Positions 11,641 to 20,383 of a DNA stretch of 38,975 nucleotides are shown piece after piece. Position 1 is the first letter of the stretch; each line of letters begins with the position of its first letter. The notes under the pieces are model-generated. The model saw only the letters and a program-made list of their open reading frames with translations. It was not told the DNA's origin and made no database searches. The position numbers were made by a program, and so were the translations under genes. Origin of the DNA: a virus; IMG/VR virus record IMGVR_UViG_3300032213_002626, positions 1 through 38,975 of that record; one strand, written 5' to 3'.

Positions 11641-11862
11641 ATGGCGATAAACAGAAAAACGTGGAGAAGAACGTTTCAAGACAATCTCTCCCAAATATTT
11701 TTAATGCTGGCGTTGTTTTTCAATCCATTTGGGTTCGATGCCATTCAATATTCTCTGATATTACTGACAGGAAGTTTATGGAAAGCGAACTTCGTCTTGT
11801 ATTGTATTGCGGGACTATTTTTTGGGTTCTATATCTACTTTCGCAGATTATCTAGACGTTAA
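11641..11862 (+). CDS. Small membrane protein
   Basis: 73 residues (MAINRKTWRRTFQDNLSQIF at the start). A basic N-terminus, two hydrophobic stretches (about residues 18-43 and 50-67: FVLYCIAGLFFGFYIYF) and the basic end RRLSRR fit a two-pass membrane protein. An overlapping frame from 11634 lacks this regular pattern and was not chosen. It runs convergent to the next gene, sharing four bases at the 3' ends. Confidence 0.55.
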   Translation: MAINRKTWRRTFQDNLSQIFLMLALFFNPFGFDAIQYSLILLTGSLWKANFVLYCIAGLFFGFYIYFRRLSRR

Positions 11863-13361
11863 AGTGCTTTGAGTTCTCCTGATTTGAATGCTTCAAAATT
11901 AGGACCTTTAACTAAGAAATAATCTTTACCAACTTTTCTATAATTTAAAATCCCTGCCATTTTTGCGGATGCAAAGAAAGATGAAAACTGACCTCTGAAT
12001 TGAGAAGATGGTACATAATTATCGCCTGAACGAGAGTATAGTTTTTTACCATCAACAACTTTTGTTTTAAGTTTACCAAGAGACTCTAAAAAATCTAATT
12101 TTGTTCCTATAGTACCAGCGTCTAAGTAATCAACCAATTTTTTAATAAACCCTTTGTTTTTTCCAAAAGTATAACCGTAGTTAAATCTATCTGGTCTCCA
12201 TACTTTTGATGTTCCTGCAATTTTTTGAGTTAGTTTTGGATTGTTTATAATATGGTCTAATACTCTAGATGCGATGTGTCTTCTAACACCTTCGGCAGTT
12301 TCCGCAGGGGTTTTACCAATATTATAGGTCACATCTATTCCCCATCCTTCAAGTCCAAGGTCTTCAAAGTCCTCTCCTGGCGTTTCATCATCCCCCATAA
12401 ATCCTATACTTGCGGTAAATGTTTTTTCATCTTTAGATTTGTACGTAATAAAAACTTTATATGAGTCAATGAATTTATCGTCCCCGCTGTCGTTTTTATA
12501 TAGCATTAATGATATTGATAAATGAGCTTCCGAATGGCCAAATCCTAAATCAGGAATATTTTGAAACCCTCTTATATAAGATGATAGGTTATAATCTGAG
12601 CTTAAATAATTTCTACTTTCTTTGGAGTTTTCACCCATGGAGTTAAATGTCTGAGTTAAAAACTTATCAGTCATTGACCCTGCATGTATCTTATAGTCTT
12701 TTTTAATCGCGTCAATAATTTCAGGGAATGCGTATTCAAATATATCGGATTCTCTTTGGCTTAGTGGAGAATCTTGAGCGTCCCAATATCTCATATATCC
12801 TTCATCATCAAAATGAATAGCGATTTTTGAGTAGTTTTTATTTGTGGATTTGGCTTTGTTGATTATAAAATATAATCCTTGTCGTCCTGCGGTATATCTA
12901 CCAAAATGACCTGACCCTTTTGACGTAACACACCATTTTGTATTTGAACCGTACTTACAAGAAGCTTCTTCGGTTTTTGGTTGAATAACCACAAAATCTC
13001 CTTTTTCGTAGATTTTTTTAGATTGGCCTTCTAATTCTTTTTCTTTCTCTTTTTCATGGAATGGTAATAAAGCATCTTCTAATTCAGAAAAAGTATTATA
13101 TTGATTAATATCTTTCTTATTTAATTGAGATTGGTATTTGTCAAAATCTTGTATTAACCCAACGGCAATATCAACATTCATATCAATATCTGAATTTGGG
13201 TCTAAAGCCTTTAAAATAAAGTCAGTGTATTTGTGATTGAAATCTTGTAAATTGGATATATTCAAAATCCAATTTAATGTTTCTTCATCAAACTTGTTGG
13301 CGTATTTTTTCTTTAAATCTTCTTTTCTACCTTCCTTTAATAAAATACTCATGAATTTCAT
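11859..13361 (-). CDS. Large late protein with YGxxTKWC motif
   Basis: 500 residues from MKFMSILLKEGRKEDLKKKY. The ATG two codons earlier lies inside the TATTTATG box, so the internal start is preferred. The N-terminus ends in L-L-K-E (residues 7-10), like other presumed packaged proteins here. Residues about 118-215 hold a block D-F-V-V-I-Q-P-K-T-E-E-A-S, Y-G-S-N-T-K-W-C-V-T, then GRQGLYFIINKA and KIAIHFDDEG. I have seen similar blocks in uncharacterised proteins of large marine phages, but I cannot assign a function. Confidence 0.7.
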   Translation of the reverse strand: MKFMSILLKEGRKEDLKKKYANKFDEETLNWILNISNLQDFNHKYTDFILKALDPNSDIDMNVDIAVGLIQDFDKYQSQLNKKDINQYNTFSELEDALLPFHEKEKEKELEGQSKKIYEKGDFVVIQPKTEEASCKYGSNTKWCVTSKGSGHFGRYTAGRQGLYFIINKAKSTNKNYSKIAIHFDDEGYMRYWDAQDSPLSQRESDIFEYAFPEIIDAIKKDYKIHAGSMTDKFLTQTFNSMGENSKESRNYLSSDYNLSSYIRGFQNIPDLGFGHSEAHLSISLMLYKNDSGDDKFIDSYKVFITYKSKDEKTFTASIGFMGDDETPGEDFEDLGLEGWGIDVTYNIGKTPAETAEGVRRHIASRVLDHIINNPKLTQKIAGTSKVWRPDRFNYGYTFGKNKGFIKKLVDYLDAGTIGTKLDFLESLGKLKTKVVDGKKLYSRSGDNYVPSSQFRGQFSSFFASAKMAGILNYRKVGKDYFLVKGPNFEAFKSGELKAL

Positions 13362-13364
13362 ATT

Positions 13365-13372
13365 CATAAATA
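13365..13372 (-). promoter_or_regulatory. TATTTATG late-type box
   Basis: Three bases before the preferred ATG at 13361 on the minus strand. Confidence 0.5.
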
Positions 13373-13376
13373 CCCA

Positions 13377-13727
13377 TTATTTCCAAAACAATTGGATTCC
13401 AAGAATAACAAAACTCAAGAAAAGACAAACCGATGTTTTAAGGGTTACAGGTTCTTTTAAAAGGAACCAAGACATGAGACTAAAAACAATAACTCCAAGA
13501 CAGAATCCTATAATCCTGTTTGGCCACGTTTGACCACCCCACAGTTCAACCATTTGTCTGCTGGCTAATATAACCACATAACCAATGGGTAGTCCAAGGA
13601 TGGTCATTAAAAGTGGGTTATCTTTAATCCACTTATTCCACAAGTGTCCTTGTAATTGATAAAATGTAAAAATCTGAGATATGGTATAGACTACAAAAAT
13701 GAATAATCCAATATAAAACTTGTTCAT
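13377..13727 (-). CDS. Four-helix membrane protein
   Basis: 116 residues from MNKFYIGLFIFVVYTISQIF; an upstream ATG would add 14 residues from the terminator region. Four hydrophobic helices are visible (about residues 4-20, 35-50, 62-84 and 94-114), with LLKEPVTLKT before the last. The layout resembles small drug/metabolite-transporter proteins, but no signature Glu in helix 1 is present. Function unknown. Confidence 0.65.
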   Translation of the reverse strand: MNKFYIGLFIFVVYTISQIFTFYQLQGHLWNKWIKDNPLLMTILGLPIGYVVILASRQMVELWGGQTWPNRIIGFCLGVIVFSLMSWFLLKEPVTLKTSVCLFLSFVILGIQLFWK

Positions 13728-13754
13728 TCTAATAATGATAGTAAATTTTTGGCA

Positions 13755-13782
13755 TAAAAAAACCCCCACCGAAGTGAGGGTT
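13755..13782 (-). terminator. Rho-independent terminator of the receptor operon
   Basis: On the minus strand AACCCTCAC, TTCG tetraloop, GTGGGGGTT, then T7. The hairpin is identical to the one at 23748-23769. Confidence 0.92.
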
Positions 13783-13786
13783 CATA

Positions 13787-14986
13787 TTAATTTCCTTTTG
13801 ATGGAAATCTTGTCCATCCGTTTACCCAAATAGGTGTGGTTAAATCAGATACCACAGTAACTATTTCTACGTTATTTTTTGATAACGATAATGTTTTTAA
13901 TTGTTCGTTTGTTAAAATTGTTGTTGCTTTACTGATAAAATTCAATGTAGGGTTAAATGTTCCTACTGAATTGTTTTCAAATATTGAAACTCCATCTTTT
14001 ACAAATTGTGCGGTTTCATTACTTTCTAAACTTAATCCACCTTTCATCCATCCCCATACAATACTGTTCTTCATAGTAAATTGAGTTGCTCTTCTAAATC
14101 TTAAACCTAAATTATGGTTTGCTAATGCTGTAGATACGTTTGGACCAACTAAAATCATATTGAATAGTTTTGGGTGAGTATATGGTTGAGCTAAAGACCC
14201 TGTTCCATCGTTATCGCACTCAACTCCATTTCCTGCGTCACCACTATCAACAAACTGAGGGTCTCTTTTTGCAACTCCGTTAGTAATTGTCCCTGTATAA
14301 CCAAAGTCAAAGTCAAAATCATCGTCAGCTGTTGCGTATGCATAAAGATTTTTACCATTTACAGTTCCTCCAAAAAACTCAAACGCATCATCATTAGCAT
14401 AAATTGTTTGAATATTTTCAAGTATAGTCCCACTACCAACACCTCCTAATGTCAATGCATTAATTTCTGAATTAGGCATTGCTGCGATTCCTGCGTATTC
14501 TATTCTTACATAACGAAGAACACCACTATTATCTAAATCATTTGTTCCACCGTAAGGTCTACCAATGCCTCCTTCAATAGTTGGTTCTGATGTTCTATTA
14601 GTTTTCGCTCTACCTAAAATTACAATACCACCCCAGTCACCAGGAGTTCTTTCACCTACAGGTTTACCTGACGTAAAGATAATTGGTTTTGATGATGTTC
14701 CTTCAGCTAAGATTTGAGCGCCTCTTTCGATACATAAAGCACCTTTTTCACTGATATCAGAAATGATTGTTGTGCCTGGTTGGATAATAAGTTTTGCTCC
14801 ATCGGTCACATACACATACCCTTTTAATGTCCAAACTTTGTCCGAAGTTAAAGTTGTAGTTGTATTAATGTTTCCTGAAAGAGTGGTTGATGTTGGTATG
14901 TTAATTGGTCCGTCTTCGCCACCTCCTAAATTTTTTTCGCATCCAAATAATGATAATGCTAAAATAAGTCCTAATAATTTTTTCAT
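13787..14986 (-). CDS. Surface lipoprotein with beta-helix-like repeats, partner of the TonB receptor
   Basis: 399 residues. MKKLLGLILALSLFGCEKNL carries a lipobox (L-F-G-C, Cys16). The body has right-handed beta-helix-type strands and turns: LKGYVYVTDGAKLIIQPGTT, GALCIERGAQILAEGTSSKP, WGGIVILGRA, VLRYVRIEYAGIA, and a D-D-x-F-E-F-F-G-G-T-V segment. Lipoproteins of this type follow TonB-dependent receptors in Bacteroidota. Its ATG overlaps the receptor stop by four bases (ATGA), so the two are coupled. It is probably surface-exposed and could capture a ligand or mask the phage receptor. Confidence 0.8.
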   Translation of the reverse strand: MKKLLGLILALSLFGCEKNLGGGEDGPINIPTSTTLSGNINTTTTLTSDKVWTLKGYVYVTDGAKLIIQPGTTIISDISEKGALCIERGAQILAEGTSSKPIIFTSGKPVGERTPGDWGGIVILGRAKTNRTSEPTIEGGIGRPYGGTNDLDNSGVLRYVRIEYAGIAAMPNSEINALTLGGVGSGTILENIQTIYANDDAFEFFGGTVNGKNLYAYATADDDFDFDFGYTGTITNGVAKRDPQFVDSGDAGNGVECDNDGTGSLAQPYTHPKLFNMILVGPNVSTALANHNLGLRFRRATQFTMKNSIVWGWMKGGLSLESNETAQFVKDGVSIFENNSVGTFNPTLNFISKATTILTNEQLKTLSLSKNNVEIVTVVSDLTTPIWVNGWTRFPSKGN

Positions 14987-17460
14987 AAATTTAAATTTAA
15001 TGTTAATGAAATTGTTTGCTCGTTATTTGTTTTTATTAGATTTCTGTTTTGTACTTTTTGGTAAAAGATGGATGACTGAGCAAAGACATCACCTATTGCC
15101 AATTTTAATTCTCCTTTCGGAAGTTTATGTAAAAAAGTTACATCTAACACATCTCTACTATTTTCGAATATGTCAGGATAACCTTGAAATCCCACTGCGG
15201 ATATTCTATCTCCAACTCTGTTATATGTTATATTGAGTGTTTCATTCTTTTTATGAATATTCACACCACTATTTAACACGTAGTTTGATTGTCCTTGTAA
15301 TTGTCTTTTCATACCGTTCACATTTACCTCAGAGTTCATAAGAGAAACGTTTGTGTAAATGTCAAACCAATTGGTTATTTTTTTACGAATCTCCATTTCA
15401 ATACCATATAAAATTGCAGAATTTGGGTTAGTGTATGTTAACAGTAAGTTTGATGGTACTGAACCATCGGCAACAATTTGTTCTATTGGTTTAATAAAGT
15501 TTTTCCCAAATAAGGAAACCGATATGTTTTCACCTGACTCTGGATACCATTCGTATTTTAAATCCAAATTATATATGTCAGTTTTTTCTAATTTTGAATT
15601 ACCTAAAATTTGTGCGTTTCTAACAAAATCGTAATACGCAAAATTTGCAACTTCTCTAAATTCAGGTCTTGATAATGTCTTACTTATTGAAAATCTATAT
15701 TTTGTTTTATCCTCATTATATGAAAGATTAAGTGACGGCAAGAAATCCAAATACTGTCTGTTTACATTCACTTTTTGACCACTAAAATCTGCGGTTTGAA
15801 CTTCAAAAATATTATATTCGCCCCTAATACCTGTGTTAATTTTCCATTTACCAAATTCATTTTCGTACATTGAATATAAAGACCCTAAATCAAAATCGGC
15901 GGTATATCTATCGGTATTGTTTGTAATCTCATCTAACATATCTGTTGATTGGTAACGAAATATTCTGGCATTAAACCCTCTAAATCGTTTTAAATAACCA
16001 CCACCAACTTTTATATTACCAATCTCTTTATTGACGTTACCGTTAAAAGAGTTTTCGTCCATTACACTCCAAAAACGATATGTGTCTCTCCAAGCAGTTT
16101 GATAGGGTTCGTTAACTCCTAATGATTTTGTAATCGGATTTATTCTATAATCAGGTTGTTCCCTGAACATATAATTGTATCCAACATTGAAATTAAATGT
16201 TTCTATTTTACCGTCTAATTGAGAATTAACAACAATATTATTAATATTATTTGATGCGGTACTACGAACATTTTGTACGTTATCAAAGTTGTCACCGTTA
16301 CGAGTTAAATATGAATTTTCTGATTGGTAATTAACCAAGGTTTTCCAACTATATCGGTTTTTCCCCAAATATGTTAAATTAAGTAATCCATTGGTGGATA
16401 CTCTTTTTGTGAATAATGTATCTCTGTATGAGTAAGCTAATTCTGTTGATGACTGATAATCTTTTCTGTCAATATAATTTAGAGTATATGTATTTCGTAC
16501 AGTAGAACTAAATAAAGAATTAAATTTACCTTTAGTATACCCAAATGAAAGACCCCCATTTAAATTTGGAATTGATTGAAATGAAGATTCTGATGGTGTA
16601 TTAATTAATTTAGTAAACGCTCTTTTATCACCATTACTACTAATTCGGTATCGATATGTTGAAGGGAAAGAGGAAGGGAATTTAGTAGGTTGAACTAACT
16701 TAAATTTTTCAAAAGTTGATACTAAACCCCAACCACTCCCCAATGAGATATTAAAAAAATTATCAGATACTTCTTTTGTTGTTACTTGAATTAATCCTCC
16801 ACTCCAATCTCCAGGTAAATTCGCAGATGACGATTTTGATACAATAATATTGTCAATTAAAGATGTTGGAATTATGTCAAAAGAAAATGCTCTTCTGTCT
16901 GGTTCAGTTGATGGTAAGGGGGTTTTATTTAAAAATGCCAAATTATACCTATCAGATAAACCTCTAACCAAAACAAATCTATCATTTTGAATTGTTACAC
17001 CACTAACTCTTTTGAGAGCATCTCCTAAATTTCTATCAGGAGTTTTTTTAATAAATTCGATTGAAATACCATCAGATACTACATTACTGTTTCGTATTGA
17101 CCTAACAATTGCAATTTCAGTTATTTTTTGTGCTGTCGACCTTACAATGACTTCAGATAATTGAGTATCACTCTCTTCAAGTATAATGTCTAAAGTTAAA
17201 TCCGATGTTATGTTAATTTCTTTTAAAAAATTAGAATAACCCATGTACGATGCGGTTATCTTATATATCCCAGGTTTAACAGTTACTTTATATTCGGATT
17301 TTTCGTTTGAAATAGAGGAGTATGATGTCCCGTCTATGTGTTTGAATATTATGTGGGAAAAATATATGTTTTCGGTTTTAGATTTTGTAAGACCACTTAC
17401 ATTTATTTGTCCAACGGCTAAGATTGGGATTAGTAGTAAAAATAGAAAAAATGATTTCAT
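14983..17460 (-). CDS. TonB-dependent outer-membrane receptor
   Basis: 825 residues. A signal peptide (MKSFFLFLLLIPILAVGQ) is followed by a carboxypeptidase-D-regulatory-like domain (about 19-95; YKVTVKPGIYKITASYMGYS), a plug domain (about 105-235; V-L-V-R-G-L-S-D-R-Y-N, PGDWSGGLIQVTTKE) and a 22-strand-type barrel. The full length and intact plug suggest a working receptor that imports a nutrient with TonB energy. The ligand is unknown. It is very unusual in a lytic phage region. Possible roles are feeding the infected cell, exchanging surface receptors, or a recently acquired host operon. The leader (17461-17556) has a TATTTATG box and a hairpin AGTTATT/AATAACT. Confidence 0.9.
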   Translation of the reverse strand: MKSFFLFLLLIPILAVGQINVSGLTKSKTENIYFSHIIFKHIDGTSYSSISNEKSEYKVTVKPGIYKITASYMGYSNFLKEINITSDLTLDIILEESDTQLSEVIVRSTAQKITEIAIVRSIRNSNVVSDGISIEFIKKTPDRNLGDALKRVSGVTIQNDRFVLVRGLSDRYNLAFLNKTPLPSTEPDRRAFSFDIIPTSLIDNIIVSKSSSANLPGDWSGGLIQVTTKEVSDNFFNISLGSGWGLVSTFEKFKLVQPTKFPSSFPSTYRYRISSNGDKRAFTKLINTPSESSFQSIPNLNGGLSFGYTKGKFNSLFSSTVRNTYTLNYIDRKDYQSSTELAYSYRDTLFTKRVSTNGLLNLTYLGKNRYSWKTLVNYQSENSYLTRNGDNFDNVQNVRSTASNNINNIVVNSQLDGKIETFNFNVGYNYMFREQPDYRINPITKSLGVNEPYQTAWRDTYRFWSVMDENSFNGNVNKEIGNIKVGGGYLKRFRGFNARIFRYQSTDMLDEITNNTDRYTADFDLGSLYSMYENEFGKWKINTGIRGEYNIFEVQTADFSGQKVNVNRQYLDFLPSLNLSYNEDKTKYRFSISKTLSRPEFREVANFAYYDFVRNAQILGNSKLEKTDIYNLDLKYEWYPESGENISVSLFGKNFIKPIEQIVADGSVPSNLLLTYTNPNSAILYGIEMEIRKKITNWFDIYTNVSLMNSEVNVNGMKRQLQGQSNYVLNSGVNIHKKNETLNITYNRVGDRISAVGFQGYPDIFENSRDVLDVTFLHKLPKGELKLAIGDVFAQSSIFYQKVQNRNLIKTNNEQTISLTLNLNL

Positions 17461-17548
17461 GAAGTTATTTAAATTAGTTCCCTAATAACTATGGCATCGT
17501 TTCTATAAGTGGATTAACATTATATTATGAAATCATTAAATTAATAAC

Positions 17549-17556
17549 CATAAATA
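17549..17556 (-). promoter_or_regulatory. TATTTATG box upstream of the receptor operon
   Basis: A late-type box on the minus strand 88 bases before the receptor ATG. A hairpin AGTTATT/AATAACT lies in the leader (about 17463-17488). Confidence 0.35.
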
Positions 17557-17565
17557 AATCTTCAT

Positions 17566-17952
17566 TTATTTGGTCTCACTTGAGAGGTATTCGCATTCAT
17601 ATTCTTGACAAGTTTTTGGTCTAATGTCATACATAGAACACGCTCTTACTTTTGTATTGTAGAAAATACATGGGAGTCTTGGATTATAAAAATCTACTCT
17701 AAACGCGGGGTATGACTCAGGTTTTTGCCATGCAGACCTGTTTGGAAATAAAGTTTTTCCTTCTTCATAGTCCACAAAAACTTCTCGATAATTAACATCC
17801 CTACCTAATTTTTTAGATAAAGACTCAATAAATTCTTCAGCATCAGGGTGAGGCCCAATGATGAAATCTCTGTCATCTAAAGTGCAACAACCCCCGTGTT
17901 GTCCTGGCACACCATAGCATTTGTTGCTACATATATTACAATCTGTTCCCAT
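17566..17952 (-). CDS. YkgJ-like cysteine-cluster protein
   Basis: 128 residues from MGTDCNICSNKCYGVPGQHG; the longer frame would start inside the tmRNA terminator. Cysteines at C5, C8, C12 and C21-C22 and the second cluster PCIFYNTKVRACSMYDIRPKTC with E-C-E-Y-L fit the CxxCx(n)CC family of zinc- or iron-binding proteins, with the typical C-x(7)-C-x(3)-Y-x-x-R-P-x-x-C ending. Function unknown. It follows the tmRNA on the same strand, after a terminator. Confidence 0.8.
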   Translation of the reverse strand: MGTDCNICSNKCYGVPGQHGGCCTLDDRDFIIGPHPDAEEFIESLSKKLGRDVNYREVFVDYEEGKTLFPNRSAWQKPESYPAFRVDFYNPRLPCIFYNTKVRACSMYDIRPKTCQEYECEYLSSETK

Positions 17953-17990
17953 AATAAAAATAAAAATAAGGTTCACATCTCTGTGAACCT
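17951..17990 (-). terminator. Rho-independent terminator of the tmRNA
   Basis: AGGTTCACA (loop GAGA) TGTGAACCT at 17969-17990 on the minus strand, then a T-rich tract, starting one base after the tmRNA CCA end. Confidence 0.9.
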
Positions 17991-17991
17991 A

Positions 17992-18405
17992 TGGTGGAGG
18001 TGGCGGGAATCGAACCCGCGTCTTACAATATTAACATAAACAGACTACACGTTTATTCAGTTAGTTCTCAACTGACAAATAAATGGTTCCTATTTTGACA
18101 TCGTAACCAATAACTGTGTCGGGTTCACTTGTGTTGGAGTAGACCCCTGAACGAGACTCCTAATACATCTTCTGGTGGTATTACACCTTGAGTACTTCTG
18201 TTCCTAGGTTATATGTACATCGACCCGAACGTTGTTCTGTACTAATTAAGCACCAACAACAACAGCTTCTTTAGTTAAACCTAAAGCAGCCATTTTAGCA
18301 AAAGTATTGCCGTTTGAATTTTTTCACCGTAGATTTAAGTCATAGATGAATTCTGACTACGTGCCTGCTTACCCTAAGTACTGGAATCAATACCTGGACA
18401 CCCCC
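17992..18405 (-). ncRNA. ssrA: Transfer-messenger RNA (tmRNA)
   Basis: A 414-nt phage tmRNA. The ends pair as GGGGGTG with CACCTCC, including a G3-U70-type wobble, the alanine identity element; the T-arm is GCGGG-TTCGATT-CCCGC; ACCA is encoded. The tag frame ends in TAA at 18246-18248 and reads, from the likely resume codon (GGC near 18309), GNTFAKMAALG followed by LTKEAVVVGA. It therefore ends in V-V-V-G-A and not in the usual A-L-A-A. It has its own promoter (18426-18456) and terminator. It should rescue stalled ribosomes and mark the released peptides. Confidence 0.93.
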
Positions 18406-18425
18406 ATAATTTCAATGAACTGATA

Positions 18426-18456
18426 CAAAGATAAGAATAAATATCGTAAAACCAAA
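18426..18456 (-). promoter_or_regulatory. Bacteroidota-type promoter of the tmRNA
   Basis: On the minus strand TTTG (18453-18456), 19-base spacer, TATCTTTG (18426-18433), 20 bases before the mature 5' end. Confidence 0.8.
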
Positions 18457-18465
18457 CTGAAAGTG

Positions 18466-18473
18466 TATTTATT
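18466..18473 (+). promoter_or_regulatory. TATTTATT late-type box
   Basis: Six bases before the ATG at 18480, divergent from the tmRNA promoter. Confidence 0.5.
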
Positions 18474-18479
18474 AACAAT

Positions 18480-19520
18480 ATGGCATCATTTGAGACATTT
18501 ATGGCTTTGAGGGATTATGTTAAAGGTAAGATTTCTAGATATGAATTAGAAGATTCTGACCCAGACATTTATCATGTTGGAGAAGATAGGTCTAACCGTG
18601 GACAAAGCACTATTAAATTAGGGTTTAATGACGATAAATTTTGGATAAATGCGGGTTTAGGAGAAGATGATATTTGGTTTATGAAAATGATTAACTCTCC
18701 TTATTCAGATTATGAGTTTATGGATTCGTATAGTGTTACTGATGATTTTAGAAATGGGTATACCATTTTTGGGGAATTAAACGAGGATAACATTGAAAAG
18801 TTAAAACAAATATCAAGATACATTTTCCCTAAAAAATTTGATTTGGAAAATGAAGAGTTCAGGTCAGACTTTGCTGATAAATTATTAACTTCATTCAAAA
18901 GTGACACCCAAGATATTATTGACGACTACCAAAACGAAAAAAATAGGGAAATGACGCAAACCGCACAAGAAAGGATTAATAAAGAACTGGTTGAATATTT
19001 TGATGAGTATGGGTTTAACTACATAGCCGATGACGAATTTACAACAACTGTTGCAAATCTTATAATGTTGTATATTAAAGAAAATGCAATACATGAACCA
19101 CTTGCAAAATTTCTACCTAAAATTTTCAGTTCAAATAATAATTCAATAGGTGGATGGCAAGAGAATAGTTATGAATATCAAGATTCTAAAAATTTTGATA
19201 GTGATTCATTCAACAATTATGCTGAACGTAAATTAGATGGAATAATTGAAAAGATTGAAGAGGGGTATGACGGAGACTTTAACATTCAAGATTATGTCGA
19301 TATGGTAGATAGAATTAGTAAAAAGTTTGAGGTTGGCAGATGGCATAACTTACCAAAAAAGAAAGACGTTAGATTTTATATTGAAAATTTTGAAATGAAT
19401 CCAAATAAGGTTATTGTTAAACTTTCCAGAGCATTACAACAAAGAGAGTTAAAATTAACTGAAGAGAATTTTTATCATCTACTTTATCAGCCAACATTAT
19501 TTAATTTGGAAGAAATCTAA
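18480..19520 (+). CDS. Unknown acidic late protein
   Basis: 346 residues (MASFETFMALRDYVKGKISR at the start), acidic, with no signal peptide or membrane segment. The N-terminal third is beta-rich (STIKLGFNDDKFWINAGLGE, DDIWFMKMIN). The middle is helical (RINKELVEYFDEYGF), and a C-terminal part follows with GRWHNLPKKKDVRFYIENFE. No family recognised. A late-type box precedes it, and a host-type promoter for the next gene overlaps its 3' end. Confidence 0.75.
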   Translation: MASFETFMALRDYVKGKISRYELEDSDPDIYHVGEDRSNRGQSTIKLGFNDDKFWINAGLGEDDIWFMKMINSPYSDYEFMDSYSVTDDFRNGYTIFGELNEDNIEKLKQISRYIFPKKFDLENEEFRSDFADKLLTSFKSDTQDIIDDYQNEKNREMTQTAQERINKELVEYFDEYGFNYIADDEFTTTVANLIMLYIKENAIHEPLAKFLPKIFSSNNNSIGGWQENSYEYQDSKNFDSDSFNNYAERKLDGIIEKIEEGYDGDFNIQDYVDMVDRISKKFEVGRWHNLPKKKDVRFYIENFEMNPNKVIVKLSRALQQRELKLTEENFYHLLYQPTLFNLEEI

Positions 19521-19536
19521 TTTTTTCTTATCTTTG
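19505..19536 (+). promoter_or_regulatory. Bacteroidota-type promoter of the M20 peptidase
   Basis: TTTG (19505-19508), 20-base spacer, TATCTTTG (19529-19536). The ATG is only four bases downstream, so the transcript would be leaderless. Confidence 0.65.
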
Positions 19537-19540
19537 TGGT

Positions 19541-20383
19541 ATGACACAAAATATAGACTTACTAAAAGAAGTTCTTAGCGTTCCTAGTAAAACATACAAA
19601 GAAGACCTTATGGTCGAATTCTTGGTTAATTGGTTGACTGAGAATAACATTGAACACTACGTAGATAAACATAAAAATGTTTATGCAACAAAAAAAGAAA
19701 ATTCTGAATTACCTGAAGATTTCCATTTTCCATGTGTAATTGCTCATACAGATACAGTTCATGAGCTAGATACCATTCTTATTCGTGAAGAACAATTACC
19801 AAATGCTCAAGGGAATATTAAAGATGCTTTAAAGGCATATAATCATCACGGATTACCAACAGGTATCGGTGGAGATGACAAATGTGGTGTTTTCGCTTGT
19901 TTAACCTTACTTAAAGAATTACCGTACTTAAAGGCATCATTTTTTGTTTCTGAAGAAACAGGATGTCACGGTTCAAAAAAGGCAGATGAATCATTCTTTG
20001 AGAATGTTGGATATGGAATCCAATTTGACGCACCAGAAAACTGGATGATTACAGAAAAATGTTTTGGGCAAGTATTATTTGATAGAGATAGCGAATTCTT
20101 TGAAAAGATTGATAAAGTTTTAACTGAAGGTATGGTTAATGAAGACATGCAATACATGGTTCACCCATATACCGATGTGTATGCTTTGAGAAACAAATTT
20201 AGTTTCTCATGTATTAATTTTTCAATTGGATATTACGATTATCATACTAAAAATGAATATGTTGTAATTGAAGATGTTTTTAATGGAATTGAAATGGGTA
20301 GAAAAATGATTTCTGAATTAGGATATAAATTACACTACAAAGAATTAGTACAATATGACCCAATGAAAAGGTATGTTATATAA
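19541..20383 (+). CDS. M20-family metallopeptidase (peptidase T-like)
   Basis: 280 residues. Metal and catalytic motifs are in order: VIAHTDTVHE (His69, Asp71), GIGGDDKCGV (Asp112/113), F-V-S-E-E-T-G-C-H-G-S (Glu138/139), QFDAPE (Asp163) and YYDYHTKNEY (His235). This is the two-zinc aminopeptidase core; it is shorter than bacterial peptidase T because the dimerisation domain is missing or reduced. It probably trims short peptides in the cytoplasm, possibly products of tagged-protein breakdown. It has its own host-type promoter. Confidence 0.88.
   Translation: MTQNIDLLKEVLSVPSKTYKEDLMVEFLVNWLTENNIEHYVDKHKNVYATKKENSELPEDFHFPCVIAHTDTVHELDTILIREEQLPNAQGNIKDALKAYNHHGLPTGIGGDDKCGVFACLTLLKELPYLKASFFVSEETGCHGSKKADESFFENVGYGIQFDAPENWMITEKCFGQVLFDRDSEFFEKIDKVLTEGMVNEDMQYMVHPYTDVYALRNKFSFSCINFSIGYYDYHTKNEYVVIEDVFNGIEMGRKMISELGYKLHYKELVQYDPMKRYVI

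Noticed and set aside
11634-11855. Overlapping frame starting MEDGDKQKNVEKN
   Set aside because: The neighbouring frame from 11641 gives a regular two-helix membrane protein with basic ends, which is more credible.
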